Of a stretch of 64,000 nucleotides of DNA, positions 55,164-63,407 are shown piece by piece. The notes under the pieces were generated by a model. The model was not told the origin of the DNA. It searched no databases and saw only the letters and a program-made list of their open reading frames with translations. The position numbers were made by a program, and so were the translations under genes. Positions within the stretch are counted from its first letter, which is position 1; every line of letters starts with the position of its first letter. The DNA is from Rhodanobacter sp. (GTDB lineage Bacteria > Pseudomonadota > Gammaproteobacteria > Xanthomonadales > Rhodanobacteraceae), in contig AP031382.1 of NCBI GenBank assembly GCA_040371205.1, positions 2,663,562 to 2,727,561 on the forward strand. The letters are read 5' to 3'.

Positions 55164-55970
55164 TTACCGCTCGTCCTGCTTGGCGCGCTGCCACAGCGCC
55201 TCCTGCGCGGCGAGGTCGTGCCCGGCCAGCGTGCCGCCTGCCTCCGCGGCCAGTTGCTCCATGCGGCGGAAGCGGCGCTCGAACTTGGCGTTGGCGTGGC
55301 GCAGCGCACGCGAGAAGTCCACGCCGGCATGGCGGGCGAGGTTGGCCACCACGAACAGCACGTCGCCGATCTCGTCCTCCAGCCGCGCCGGATCGGCGCC
55401 GGCGTCGAACTCGGCGCGCACTTCGCCGATTTCCTCGACCAGCTTATCCAGCACCGGCCGGTGGTCGGGCCAGTCGAAGCCCACCGTGGCCGCGCGTTGC
55501 TGCAGCTTGGTCGCGCGCTTCCATTCCGGCAGGCCGCGCGAGACGCCGGCCAGTGCGCTGGTGTCGTGCGCGTGGCCCTTTGCGGCGCGCTCGGCGGCCT
55601 TGAGGTCTTCCCAGGCCCGCTTCTGCGCGTCGAGATCCGCGTAATGCGCGTTGCCGAACACGTGCGGGTGGCGGCGGATCATCTTGGCGCTGATCGCCTG
55701 CGCCACGTCGTCGAAACCGAAGCGCCCCTGCTCGGCCGCCATCTGTGCGTGGAACACCACCTGCAGCAGCAGGTCGCCCAACTCCTCGCGCAGGTCGTCG
55801 AAGTCGCCGCGGTCGATCGCGTCGGCCACTTCGTAGGCTTCCTCGATGGTGTAGGGCGCGATGCTGGCGAAATCCTGCTGCACGTCCCACGGGCAACCGC
55901 GCTCGGGATCGCGCAGGCGCGCCATGATCTCCAGCAATTCGTCGATGCCGCGACGCGACACACCGCTCAT
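55164..55970 (-). CDS. mazG: Nucleoside triphosphate pyrophosphohydrolase
   Basis: A 268-residue tandem MazG enzyme that hydrolyses NTPs and dNTPs to monophosphates and pyrophosphate, limiting mutagenic nucleotides and ppGpp-related stress. The first domain is LLEIMARLRDPERGCPWDVQQDF, then YTIEEAYEVADAIDRGD and LREELGDLLLQVVFH (EExxE-type metal site). The second domain repeats the pattern as LDKLVEEIGEVRAEF and LEDEIGDVLFVVANLARHAG. Its ATG overlaps the cysQ stop by four bases; it ends a five-gene operon. Confidence 0.96.
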   Translation of the reverse strand: MSGVSRRGIDELLEIMARLRDPERGCPWDVQQDFASIAPYTIEEAYEVADAIDRGDFDDLREELGDLLLQVVFHAQMAAEQGRFGFDDVAQAISAKMIRRHPHVFGNAHYADLDAQKRAWEDLKAAERAAKGHAHDTSALAGVSRGLPEWKRATKLQQRAATVGFDWPDHRPVLDKLVEEIGEVRAEFDAGADPARLEDEIGDVLFVVANLARHAGVDFSRALRHANAKFERRFRRMEQLAAEAGGTLAGHDLAAQEALWQRAKQDER

Positions 55971-56788
55971 GGCAGACCGGCGTCGCGCAGTTTGGCCGTC
56001 CAGTCGAGGCCGGCGTCGCCCACCGCGATGAACTCGGGATTGAGCAGCGACTCGCCGCGGTCGTAGCGCAGCGGCTTGCCGTGCAGGTCGAGCACGGCGC
56101 CGCCGGCTTCCTCCAGCACGCATTGCGCGGCGGCGGTGTCCCACTCGCTGGTGGGGCCGCGGCGCAGGTAGACGTCCGCGCCGCCGCGCGCCAATAGGCA
56201 GAACTTCAGCGAGGAACCCAGCGGCTGCAAGGTGTAGTCATCGCCGAGCAGGTGGCGCAAGGTGTCCTCCTGCGAACCGCCGTGCGAGCGACTGCCGGCC
56301 GCGATCGCCGGCCGCGCCAGTTCGCGTGTGCTGATGCGCTCCCAGTCGCCGCCTTCTTCGGCCTGCCACCAGGCGCCGATGCCGCGCGCGGCGGCGTAGA
56401 GGTCGCCGGTCACCGGCGCCAGCACCACGCCGAGCACGGGCTCGTGGCGGTCGATCAGTGCGATGTTGACGGTGAACTCGCCGTTGCGCTTCACGAATTC
56501 GCGGGTGCCGTCCAGCGGATCGACCAGCCAGTGCCGCGCCCAGGTACGGCGTTGCTCCCACGATGCCTGGCTGGCCTCCTCGGACACCAGCGGCAGCGCC
56601 GGCTCGATCCGCGCCAGCCCCTCGGCGATCACCTTCTGCGCGGCGAGGTCGGCGGCGGTGAGCGGCGAGCGGTCGTCCTTCAGCTCGACGTCGAAATCCT
56701 GGCGGTAGATCTCGAGGATGGCTTCGCCCGCGCGACGCGCCAGTACGGCGATGTCGTGCAACAGGGGATGGTCGAACGGCAGGCTCAC
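55967..56788 (-). CDS. cysQ: 3'(2'),5'-bisphosphate nucleotidase
   Basis: A 273-residue inositol-monophosphatase-fold enzyme that removes the 3'-phosphate of PAP, formed in sulfate assimilation, giving AMP. Metal site motifs: LPLVSEEASQASWEQR (Glu), the triad WLVDPLDGTREFVKRNGEFTVNIALI (DPLDGT), and TSEWDTAAAQCVLEEAGGAVLDL (WDTAA). Its start overlaps the nudE stop as ATGA and its stop overlaps the mazG start. A second IMPase-fold gene is present two genes upstream in the same operon. Confidence 0.94.
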   Translation of the reverse strand: MSLPFDHPLLHDIAVLARRAGEAILEIYRQDFDVELKDDRSPLTAADLAAQKVIAEGLARIEPALPLVSEEASQASWEQRRTWARHWLVDPLDGTREFVKRNGEFTVNIALIDRHEPVLGVVLAPVTGDLYAAARGIGAWWQAEEGGDWERISTRELARPAIAAGSRSHGGSQEDTLRHLLGDDYTLQPLGSSLKFCLLARGGADVYLRRGPTSEWDTAAAQCVLEEAGGAVLDLHGKPLRYDRGESLLNPEFIAVGDAGLDWTAKLRDAGLP

Positions 56789-57342
56789 TTCAGTTGCATC
56801 CTTCCGGCAAGGTATTCGCGCGCCATGAACAACGCGGCAATGGAACGGCCCTCGGTAACGTCGTCGCGCCCAACCAGGGTGTGCAGTTCGGCGAGCTTCC
56901 AGGGCACCACTTCCAGCGGTTCGGGCTCGTCGCCTTCGAGCCGCTCGGGATAAAGCTCCTGTGCCAGCACCACGTGCGCGATATGGCTCATGTACGACGG
57001 CGAAAGCGACAGCGTGTGCAGCCGCGTCAGGCGCCGCGCGCCGTAGCCGACTTCCTCCTTCAGCTCGCGGTCGGCACCCTGTTCCGCCGTTTCGCCGGGA
57101 TCGAGCCGCCCCTTGGGCAGGCCCAATTCGTAGCGTTCAAGGCCTACGCCGTACTCGCGCACCAGCAGCACGGTCTCCGCATCGAGCATCGGCACGATGA
57201 TGACCGCGCCGAGGCCGCCCGGCTTCATGCGCTCGTAGGTGCGCCGCTCGCCGTTGGAGAACTCCAGGTCGACCTGCTCGAAGCGCAGGAAGCGGCAGTC
57301 GTCGACGGCGCGCGTGGCGTGGATGATCGGCGGCTTGGGCAT
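56785..57342 (-). CDS. nudE: ADP compounds hydrolase
   Basis: A 185-residue Nudix enzyme acting on ADP-ribose, Ap3A and NADH-type substrates. The Nudix box is perfect: G-RLDPG-E-TAEQGAD-RELKEEVGY near residues 78-100, preceded by RYELGLPKG. LSPSYMSHIAHVVLAQELYPERLEGDEPEPLEVVPW is the NudE-type C-terminal signature. nudE next to cysQ is a recurring pair. Its ATG is 15 bases after the stop of the upstream IMPase gene. Confidence 0.94.
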   Translation of the reverse strand: MPKPPIIHATRAVDDCRFLRFEQVDLEFSNGERRTYERMKPGGLGAVIIVPMLDAETVLLVREYGVGLERYELGLPKGRLDPGETAEQGADRELKEEVGYGARRLTRLHTLSLSPSYMSHIAHVVLAQELYPERLEGDEPEPLEVVPWKLAELHTLVGRDDVTEGRSIAALFMAREYLAGRMQLK

Positions 57343-57357
57343 CCGGCGATTGTAGCT

Positions 57358-58134
57358 TCAGCGGGTCAGGCGCCGCAGCGCTTCAGCGTGGATCGCCGGC
57401 GTGCCGGCCAGCACGCTGTGCGTTTCCAGCGTCGGCGTTTGGCCGTCCAGATCGGTGAACGTGCCGCCCGCCTCGCGCACGATCACCGCCAGCGCAGCGA
57501 TGTCGAGGATGTTGACGTCGGATTCGACCACCAGGTCCAGCGAGCCGCGTGCCAGCAGGTGGTAATGGCAGAAGTCGCCGTAGCCGCGGATGCGGTTGCT
57601 GTCGCGGATCATCGCGCCCAGCGCGGTCCAGCGCGTGTCGCCGGTGAGCGTCTTGACGTTGCCGGTGGAGATCGAGGCCTGCGCGAAATCCGTGGTGTCC
57701 GCCACCTGCACGCGCTCGCCATCGAACCAAGCGCCATTGCCCGCACTGGCCCACATCGTCTCGCCGTAGACCGGCGCGCTGGACACGCCCAGCACCAGTT
57801 CGCCGCGGTCCATCAGCGCGATCTGGGTGGAGAAGAACGGTGTGCGGCGCACGAAGCTCTTGGTGCCGTCGAGCGGGTCGACCAGCCACAGCAGACCGTC
57901 GCGCGCGCCATCGAGGCCATATTCCTCGCCGTAGATCGCCGCTTCCGGCAGCGCCGCGCGCAGCACCTTGCGGATCGCCTGCTCGGCTTCGCGGTCGGCC
58001 ACCGTCACCGGCGTGGCGTCGCCCTTGATCTCCACGTCCACGCCACGCTTCCAGTAGTGCAGGATCACTTCGGCGGCAGCGGCGGCGGCTTCGCGGGCGG
58101 CGGCGAGGGCCTGCGCGGCGATTTCGGCGTTCAT
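57358..58134 (-). CDS. Inositol monophosphatase-family phosphatase (HisN/SuhB-like)
   Basis: A 258-residue enzyme with the complete IMPase metal site: AIYGEEYG (Glu), LLWLVDPLDGTKSFVRR (DPLDGT), and a C-terminal NILDIAALAVIVREAGG in the position of WDxAA. The block RGYGDFCHYHLLARGSLDLVVES and the short family size fit the histidinol-phosphate phosphatase (HisN) subgroup better than SuhB, but inositol-1-phosphate remains possible. It is in an operon with gspN upstream (ATGA overlap) and nudE-cysQ-mazG downstream. Confidence 0.9.
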   Translation of the reverse strand: MNAEIAAQALAAAREAAAAAAEVILHYWKRGVDVEIKGDATPVTVADREAEQAIRKVLRAALPEAAIYGEEYGLDGARDGLLWLVDPLDGTKSFVRRTPFFSTQIALMDRGELVLGVSSAPVYGETMWASAGNGAWFDGERVQVADTTDFAQASISTGNVKTLTGDTRWTALGAMIRDSNRIRGYGDFCHYHLLARGSLDLVVESDVNILDIAALAVIVREAGGTFTDLDGQTPTLETHSVLAGTPAIHAEALRRLTR

Positions 58135-58949
58135 CGTTCGGTGGTTCCCTTGATGGCGGCGGCCATGCCGCCGCTGCGTGCGAAATGGATGGTGCCTTCG
58201 GCGTCCGGCTTGCCGAAGGCGGCGAGCCAACGCTGCAGGGCCGGATCGCCTGCGCGCGGCTGCAGCTCGGCAGCGAGCCGCCAGCCCAGCAGGCTCAGGT
58301 CGAAAGTGCCGGCGGTGCGCAGCGGACCCTGGCCGTCGTCCCGCCATTGTGCATGGATCACGCCGCCCTGCGACGCCAGCGTGCCATGCAGATTGCCGAG
58401 CGCGACATCGCCGTTCTTCATATGCATCGCGGCTTGCCGCCATTGCCAATCGGCCTGCAACTGCAGCGGCCAGCCGCCTTGCAACAACGCGCGTCGCGCA
58501 TTCAGCACCAGCTCGCCGCGCGGCTCGCCCAGCGGCAGGCGCAGTGACGGATCGGCCAGTGCGGACAATACCGCGTGCGCCTGCAAATCGCTCACCTCCA
58601 CCTGGCCGGCCGCCAGCTTGCGCAGGCGCGCATTCAAGCCGAATTGAGGCCCGGCGAAATCAAGCCGCAGTTCGACCGCACCGAACAAGGCGCGATGCGA
58701 CAACTGCCATTGCACATGCCCCAGTGCATGGCCGGCCGGCGACAACACCTGGCCGGCATGGCCGTCCCACACGGTGCCGCCCACCTGCTGCAGCCGCAGG
58801 CCGTGCAACGACGGCTGCAGCAACGGCATCGCCCAGCGCACGGGCAGCCACCACAGCATTGCCGCGATGCCCAGCAGCACGGCGGCCAGGGCCGCGAGAA
58901 TTTTCTTGAGGATTTTCAAGCAGGCTTTCCGCAAGTTCCATCGACGCAC
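58131..58949 (-). CDS. gspN: Type II secretion system protein N
   Basis: A 272-residue inner-membrane protein with one N-terminal span (ILAALAAVLLGIAAMLWWLPV) and a periplasmic domain rich in beta-strands. LQQVGGTVWDGHAGQVL and LALQPRAGDPALQ-type strands match GspN, a component of the type II secretion apparatus whose exact role is unclear. The M4 protease of this window is a likely cargo of that system. The start is uncertain: GTG at 58949, or TTG at 58919 with GGAAAG upstream. It is divergent from bioA and overlaps the IMPase gene start by four bases. Other gsp genes are not in the window. Confidence 0.85.
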   Translation of the reverse strand: MRRWNLRKACLKILKKILAALAAVLLGIAAMLWWLPVRWAMPLLQPSLHGLRLQQVGGTVWDGHAGQVLSPAGHALGHVQWQLSHRALFGAVELRLDFAGPQFGLNARLRKLAAGQVEVSDLQAHAVLSALADPSLRLPLGEPRGELVLNARRALLQGGWPLQLQADWQWRQAAMHMKNGDVALGNLHGTLASQGGVIHAQWRDDGQGPLRTAGTFDLSLLGWRLAAELQPRAGDPALQRWLAAFGKPDAEGTIHFARSGGMAAAIKGTTER

Positions 58950-58984
58950 TTGAGCATGCGTCGGCTCGCGTCGATCATAACCGG

Positions 58985-60346
58985 ATGACGAACTCCACCG
59001 ACCGCAACGCCACGCTCGCCGCGCGCGACCTGAAGCACATCTGGCACCCCTGCACTCAGATGCACGACCACGAGACCATCCCGCTGCTGCCCATCGTGCG
59101 CGGCGAAGGTGCCTGGCTGGTCGACGCCGAGGGCAAGCGCTACCTCGACGGCATCAGCTCGTGGTGGACCAACCTGTTCGGCCACGCCAACCCGCGCATC
59201 GCCGCCGCACTGGCGGAACAGGCGCGCACGCTGGAGCACGTGATCTTCGCCGGGTTCACCCACCCGCCTGCGATCGAGCTGGCCGAGCAACTGGTGCGCA
59301 TCACGCCGCCGGGCCTGGACAAGGTGTTCTTCGCCGACAACGGCTCGGCGGCGATCGAGGTGGCGCTGAAGATGAGCTTCCACTACTGGCTCAACCAGGG
59401 CCACGGCGAGAAGACCCGCTTCATCGCGCTCACCGGCAGCTACCATGGCGAGACGCTGGGCGCGTTGTCGGTGAGCGATGTGGCGCTGTACCGCAAGACC
59501 TATGCGCCGCTGCTGCTCACGCCCATCCTCGCGCCCTCGCCCGACGCCTACGAGGGCGAGCCCGGCGAGACGCCCGCGCAGGTCGCCGCGCGCCGGTTGA
59601 CCGAGTTGCGGGCCCTGCTGGAACGCCACGCGCACGAGACCTGCGCGGTGATCGTGGAGCCGCTGGTGCAATGCGCGGGCGGCATGCGCATGTACCACCC
59701 GGACTACCTCGCCGGCCTGCGCAAGCTCTGCGACGAATTCGCCGTGCACTTCATCGCCGACGAGATCGCGGTGGGCTTCGGCCGCACCGGCACGCTGTTC
59801 GCGTGCGAGCAGGCCAGGGTTTCGCCCGACTTCATGTGCCTGTCGAAGGGACTCACCGGCGGCACGCTCGCGCTGTCCGCCGTGCTCACCACGGCGCACG
59901 TGTACGAGGCGTTCTACGCTGAATACAACGCCGGCAAGGCCTTCCTGCATTCGCACAGCTACACCGGCAACCCGCTGGCCTGCAGCGCGGCGCTGGCCAC
60001 GCTGGCGATCTTCCGCGACGAACCGGTGCTGGAGCGGAACCGCACGCTCGCCGCGCACCTCGCGCGAAAGCTGGAGCCGTTGCGCGCGCATCCGCACGTG
60101 GCCGAGGTGCGCCAGACCGGCATGATCGCCGCGGTGGAACTGGTCGCCGACAAGGCCACGCGCCGCCCGTTTCCGGCCGAAGACCGCCGCGGCCTGCGCG
60201 TGTACTTGCATGGACTGCAGCAGGGCGCGCTGCTGCGCCCGCTGGGCAACGTGATCTACTTCATGCCGCCCTACGTGGTGAGCGAGGCGGAGATCGATCA
60301 TCTGGTCGCGGTTGCCGCGTCAGGCATCGAGCGGGCCGTGGTGTAA
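58985..60346 (+). CDS. bioA: Adenosylmethionine-8-amino-7-oxononanoate aminotransferase
   Basis: A 453-residue PLP enzyme of biotin synthesis that uses S-adenosylmethionine as amino donor to make 7,8-diaminopelargonate. Signatures: LKHIWHPCTQMHDHE at the N-terminus, YLDGISSWWTNLFGHANPRI (substrate aromatic cluster), ALTGSYHGETLGALSV, the Schiff-base Lys in FMCLSKGLTGGTLALS, and HSHSYTGNPLACSAALA-type FLHSHSYTGNPLAC. rsmE follows eight bases later on the same strand; other bio genes are elsewhere. It is divergent from gspN. Confidence 0.97.
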   Translation: MTNSTDRNATLAARDLKHIWHPCTQMHDHETIPLLPIVRGEGAWLVDAEGKRYLDGISSWWTNLFGHANPRIAAALAEQARTLEHVIFAGFTHPPAIELAEQLVRITPPGLDKVFFADNGSAAIEVALKMSFHYWLNQGHGEKTRFIALTGSYHGETLGALSVSDVALYRKTYAPLLLTPILAPSPDAYEGEPGETPAQVAARRLTELRALLERHAHETCAVIVEPLVQCAGGMRMYHPDYLAGLRKLCDEFAVHFIADEIAVGFGRTGTLFACEQARVSPDFMCLSKGLTGGTLALSAVLTTAHVYEAFYAEYNAGKAFLHSHSYTGNPLACSAALATLAIFRDEPVLERNRTLAAHLARKLEPLRAHPHVAEVRQTGMIAAVELVADKATRRPFPAEDRRGLRVYLHGLQQGALLRPLGNVIYFMPPYVVSEAEIDHLVAVAASGIERAVV

Positions 60347-60354
60347 TCCGCCCC

Positions 60355-61089
60355 ATGCGCGCTGTCCGTATCCATGTCGACCTGCCGCTGGCTGCCGGAG
60401 TCGAAACCGTCTTGCCGGCGCAGGCTGGCGAACACGTGGCGCGCGTGCTGCGCCTCGCGCCAGGCGACCCGTTGACGCTGTTCAACGGCGACGGCAACGA
60501 CTACGCCGCCACGATCGCCAGCGTCGGCAAGCGCGAAGTGCTGGTGCACGTGCGGGACGGCCACGCCGTGGACCGCGAATCGCCGCTGCGCCTCACGCTG
60601 GCGCAAGGCGTGGCGCGCGGCGAAAAGATGGACCTGATCGTGCAGAAGGCCACCGAACTGGGCGTGGCGCGCATCGTGCCGCTGCTCACCGAGCGCTCCG
60701 AGGTGAAGCTGGATGCGGCACGTGCCGAGAAGCGCCTGGCGCACTGGCGCGCGGTGGCAGCCAGCGCCTGCGAGCAATGCGGCCGTGCCCGCCTTCCCGA
60801 GATTTCTCCCACGCTGGCCCTGCCGGCCTGGCTGGCCTCGCTGGAGGACCACGCGGCATGGCGCCTGGCCCTGCTGCCGGAAGCGACGACCTCCGTGCGC
60901 GGACTGCATCCGCCCGGCGATGGCGCGTTGCTGGTGGTGGGTCCGGAAGGCGGATTGGGCGAACGCGACGTGACGTTGCTAGGCGAGGCCGGCTTCACCG
61001 GCGTGCGGCTGGGGCCGCGGATACTCCGCACGGAAACGGCAGGGCTCGCGGCGCTGGCCGCCCTGCAGGCTTGGCACGGGGACTTCTGA
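60355..61089 (+). CDS. rsmE: 16S rRNA (uracil-1498-N3)-methyltransferase
   Basis: A 244-residue SPOUT methyltransferase that methylates U1498 of 16S rRNA with S-adenosylmethionine. An N-terminal PUA-like domain (1-70, HVARVLRLAPGDPLTLFNGDG) is followed by the knotted SPOUT domain: EKMDLIVQKATELGVARIVPLLTERS near residue 90, LLVVGPEGGLGERDVTLLGEAG near residue 200 (the knot), and LGPRILRTETAGLAALAALQ. Starts eight bases after bioA, so it is co-transcribed with it. It converges on the chpC cluster. Confidence 0.96.
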   Translation: MRAVRIHVDLPLAAGVETVLPAQAGEHVARVLRLAPGDPLTLFNGDGNDYAATIASVGKREVLVHVRDGHAVDRESPLRLTLAQGVARGEKMDLIVQKATELGVARIVPLLTERSEVKLDAARAEKRLAHWRAVAASACEQCGRARLPEISPTLALPAWLASLEDHAAWRLALLPEATTSVRGLHPPGDGALLVVGPEGGLGERDVTLLGEAGFTGVRLGPRILRTETAGLAALAALQAWHGDF

Positions 61090-61099
61090 GCAGCGCACT

Positions 61100-61264
61100 T
61101 CAGCCGCGTGCCCGATACCAGGCGCCTATCGCCATGCCGACAAGGGCACCGGCCACGCCGTAAAGGACATGCTGTCCGGTGGCCATCGCAACCGCCAGGG
61201 CCACCACACCGGCCAGCAGCAGCGCCGCAGGGCGGTGCCGGGCGTGTTGCCGGCGCGCGATCAA
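61100..61264 (-). CDS. Small two-span membrane protein coupled to chpC
   Basis: A possible 54-residue membrane protein: a basic N-terminus (IARRQHARHR), two hydrophobic segments (PAALLLAGVVALAVAMATG and LYGVAGALVGMAIGAWY) separated by a short turn, and a basic end. The start would be TTG at 61264, overlapping the chpC stop as TTGA. Reasons to believe it: the frame fills the gap exactly to ten bases before the rsmE stop, membrane-like composition and tight coupling. It has no ATG and no recognised family. Function unknown. Confidence 0.5.
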   Translation of the reverse strand: MIARRQHARHRPAALLLAGVVALAVAMATGQHVLYGVAGALVGMAIGAWYRARG

Positions 61265-61764
61265 GCCGCGCCGTCCAGCGCCTCTGCTTCGCCGTCCGGC
61301 TGGTCCAGCAACTGCACCAGCTCCGCCTCGATGCTTTCGAGGTCCGGGATCACGGCCACGTCGTCGCGCACCAGCACCTGCGCGCGCACGCCGGCCGGCA
61401 GGGCGTTGCCGTCGTGGGTGGGAATGATCAGCTCGGAGTTCAGCGTGGTCAGTCGCGGGAAACCCTGCGTGAGCACGGCGATGAACGGCATCTTCGGATG
61501 CCCGCCCAGCGCCTTGAGCACGGCGACGCGCACGGTGAGCGCGGCATCGCCGTCGTCCGCGCCGGCAAGGCGCGAGAACGACACCAGCGGCACGCGCCAG
61601 CCGCGCCAGGCGAAACGGCCCAGCAACCATTCGGGCGCACCCTCCACCGTCTCGTAGGCAGGCTGGGTGATCACTTCGGCCACGGTGGCGTTGGGCAGCA
61701 ACAGGCGCAGGCTGCCGGCGGGCACCAGCACGCAACGGATTTCGCGGGGCAACTCGACGCTCAT
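61261..61764 (-). CDS. chpC: CheW-like protein of the pilus chemosensory system (ChpC)
   Basis: A 167-residue CheW-fold adaptor that links receptors to the ChpA kinase in the Pil-Chp system controlling type IV pilus twitching. CheW-type blocks: IRCVLVPAGSLRLLLPNATVAEVI, WLLGRFAWRGWRVPLVSF (core turn), and MPFIAVLTQGFPRLTTL; the acidic C-terminus is extra. The assignment to ChpC rather than PilI rests on its place after the ChpB-like gene. The stop codon of the ChpB-like gene overlaps its ATG by four bases. Confidence 0.85.
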   Translation of the reverse strand: MSVELPREIRCVLVPAGSLRLLLPNATVAEVITQPAYETVEGAPEWLLGRFAWRGWRVPLVSFSRLAGADDGDAALTVRVAVLKALGGHPKMPFIAVLTQGFPRLTTLNSELIIPTHDGNALPAGVRAQVLVRDDVAVIPDLESIEAELVQLLDQPDGEAEALDGAA

Positions 61765-63407
61765 GGATAGACCTCGATCAGATGCGCCGCGAGCTCGCGC
61801 GGCGTTCCGGAATAACTCACCAGCCGCTCCGCGAAGACGCCGCCGACCATGTCGTCGTGGTGCGCACCGTCGGCAGCCTCCACCCAGACCTGGCCGCCGC
61901 GGTCGTGGATCGCCTGCGCGCCGGCCACCGCATCGGTGGAACGGCCGGCGAACACGATGCCCACGGCATCGCGCGGGAAGGCACTCGCCGCCATGCTGAA
62001 ACTGGCGTCGATGGACGGGCTCTGTGCGGGATGCACCTCGACCTTGCCATCCCGGCGCAGCTGCACCTGGCCATCGGCCGGCACCAGCAGGACTTCGCCG
62101 CTGCGCGCACGGCTGCCCTGCATCGCCAACCGCACCGGCAGGACGGAGTGAGCGGAGAGGCGCTCCAGCACGGTCTCGACGGACTCGGCGCCGTAGTGCT
62201 GGGTCAGCAGGATGGTATGGCGCGCGCCGACCGGCAGCTCGGCGAGGAATTCGCAGACCGAGGCCAGTCCGTCGGCGGCAGCGCCCAGCGCCACCACCCG
62301 GCTCAGCGCGCTGTCGAGGTCGTCCAGCAGCATCTCGGCAGGCTCCCAGGCCTGCGGCGCCACGGCCTCCTCCATCGACAACAGTTCCAGGCTCAGCGTC
62401 GGCTTGAAGTCTTCGGCCGTGGGCTCGACGTCCGGCGCGAGGAAATCCGCGGCACTGAGCTTCTCGATGCCGAAGTCGGCGGCCTTGGCCGGCGCGGAAG
62501 CGGATGCGTCGTGCTCGACCAGCGCCCAGCCATCCGGTACCGCCGGCGCCCTGGGCTCCCCGGCCGATGCTGGCGTGGCGGCGGGCGCGTCCTGCCATGC
62601 GTCGTCCTGCGAGGCCAAGCTGAAATCGCCGTCGTGCATCGGCACGTCCTGACTCGGCGCGGCGTGCACGGGCTGCTCATCGGGCAGCAGGTTGTCGTCC
62701 GCGAGCATGGCGGCCAGTTCCGCCTCCAGGTTGTCCGTGGCGGCATGGTCGCGCGACGCAAGCGCATCGACTTCCTCGTGCGGGGTCGGCATGCCGGCGA
62801 TGAGGCTTTCCAGTTCGGGATCGAGTGCCGGCATCTCGACCGTCTCCGCCGCAGGCGTGGACGGCTGGGGCTCGGCGAGCAGCGCCGCCAGTTCCGCCTC
62901 CAGGTCGTCGGCCGTGGCGTCGGCATGCAGTCCCGGCGCGTCGTCCGTGTCGGGCAGCGCGGTCGCAGCGGGCTCGTAGGCTGCCACCGGCTCCGGCACA
63001 GGCGGTTCGACCGGCACGGCGACGGTCGCCGGCACCACCGCTTGCGCGTCGGCTGGACGCGGCGGATCGATGTCGCCATTGGCCAGCACCTTCACTGCGA
63101 AGTGGCGCGCCCAGCGCGCACGGTCCCAACCGCTCAGGTCGCGGCTGGCGCGGGCGTCGTTGAGCACCAGGCGCGGACGGTCGCCGTCGACCATGCCGAA
63201 CAGGCGATCGAAGGCCTCGTCGTCCTCGTCGTCCAGGTTCACCACCAGCACGTCGGGATCGTGCCGGTGCAACGTGGCGGCGTCGAAGCCCGCGACGCCG
63301 CCCTCGTGCACGATGCGCGCGCCGCACTCCTGCAGGACCTGGCGCAGTTGCGCGCCCAGCTCGGCGTCGTCGAACAGCAACGCCACCGAAGGCTGCGTTT
63401 CAACCAT
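61761..63407 (-). CDS. chpB: ChpB, CheB-like methylesterase, nucleophile missing
   Basis: A 548-residue protein. The N-terminal 125 residues resemble a degenerate receiver (VALLFDDAELGAQLRQVLQECG). A long acidic, Ala/Pro-rich linker (about 130-345) follows, with two copies of the segment LEAELAA(L/M)LA. The C-terminal CheB methylesterase-like domain spans 350-548. The catalytic Ser motif GASTGG is replaced by GAAADGL in VVALGAAADGLAS. The His region (ILLTQHYGAES) and Asp region (VFAGRSTDAVAGAQ) are still recognisable. It should therefore be inactive as an esterase unless another residue serves; it may bind receptors or act as a regulatory scaffold. Start ATG 63407 (MVETQPSVA). Confidence 0.87.
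   Translation of the reverse strand: MVETQPSVALLFDDAELGAQLRQVLQECGARIVHEGGVAGFDAATLHRHDPDVLVVNLDDEDDEAFDRLFGMVDGDRPRLVLNDARASRDLSGWDRARWARHFAVKVLANGDIDPPRPADAQAVVPATVAVPVEPPVPEPVAAYEPAATALPDTDDAPGLHADATADDLEAELAALLAEPQPSTPAAETVEMPALDPELESLIAGMPTPHEEVDALASRDHAATDNLEAELAAMLADDNLLPDEQPVHAAPSQDVPMHDGDFSLASQDDAWQDAPAATPASAGEPRAPAVPDGWALVEHDASASAPAKAADFGIEKLSAADFLAPDVEPTAEDFKPTLSLELLSMEEAVAPQAWEPAEMLLDDLDSALSRVVALGAAADGLASVCEFLAELPVGARHTILLTQHYGAESVETVLERLSAHSVLPVRLAMQGSRARSGEVLLVPADGQVQLRRDGKVEVHPAQSPSIDASFSMAASAFPRDAVGIVFAGRSTDAVAGAQAIHDRGGQVWVEAADGAHHDDMVGGVFAERLVSYSGTPRELAAHLIEVYP
62709..62930. repeat. Repeated Leu-Glu-Ala motif in the ChpB linker
   Basis: Two coding copies about 176 bp apart (62709-62753 and 62885-62930) with nearly the same text (GCCAGTTCCGCCTCCAGGT…) encode DNLEAELAAMLA and DDLEAELAALLA. 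They look like short linear binding motifs or duplicated amphipathic helices in the disordered linker. Confidence 0.6.
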
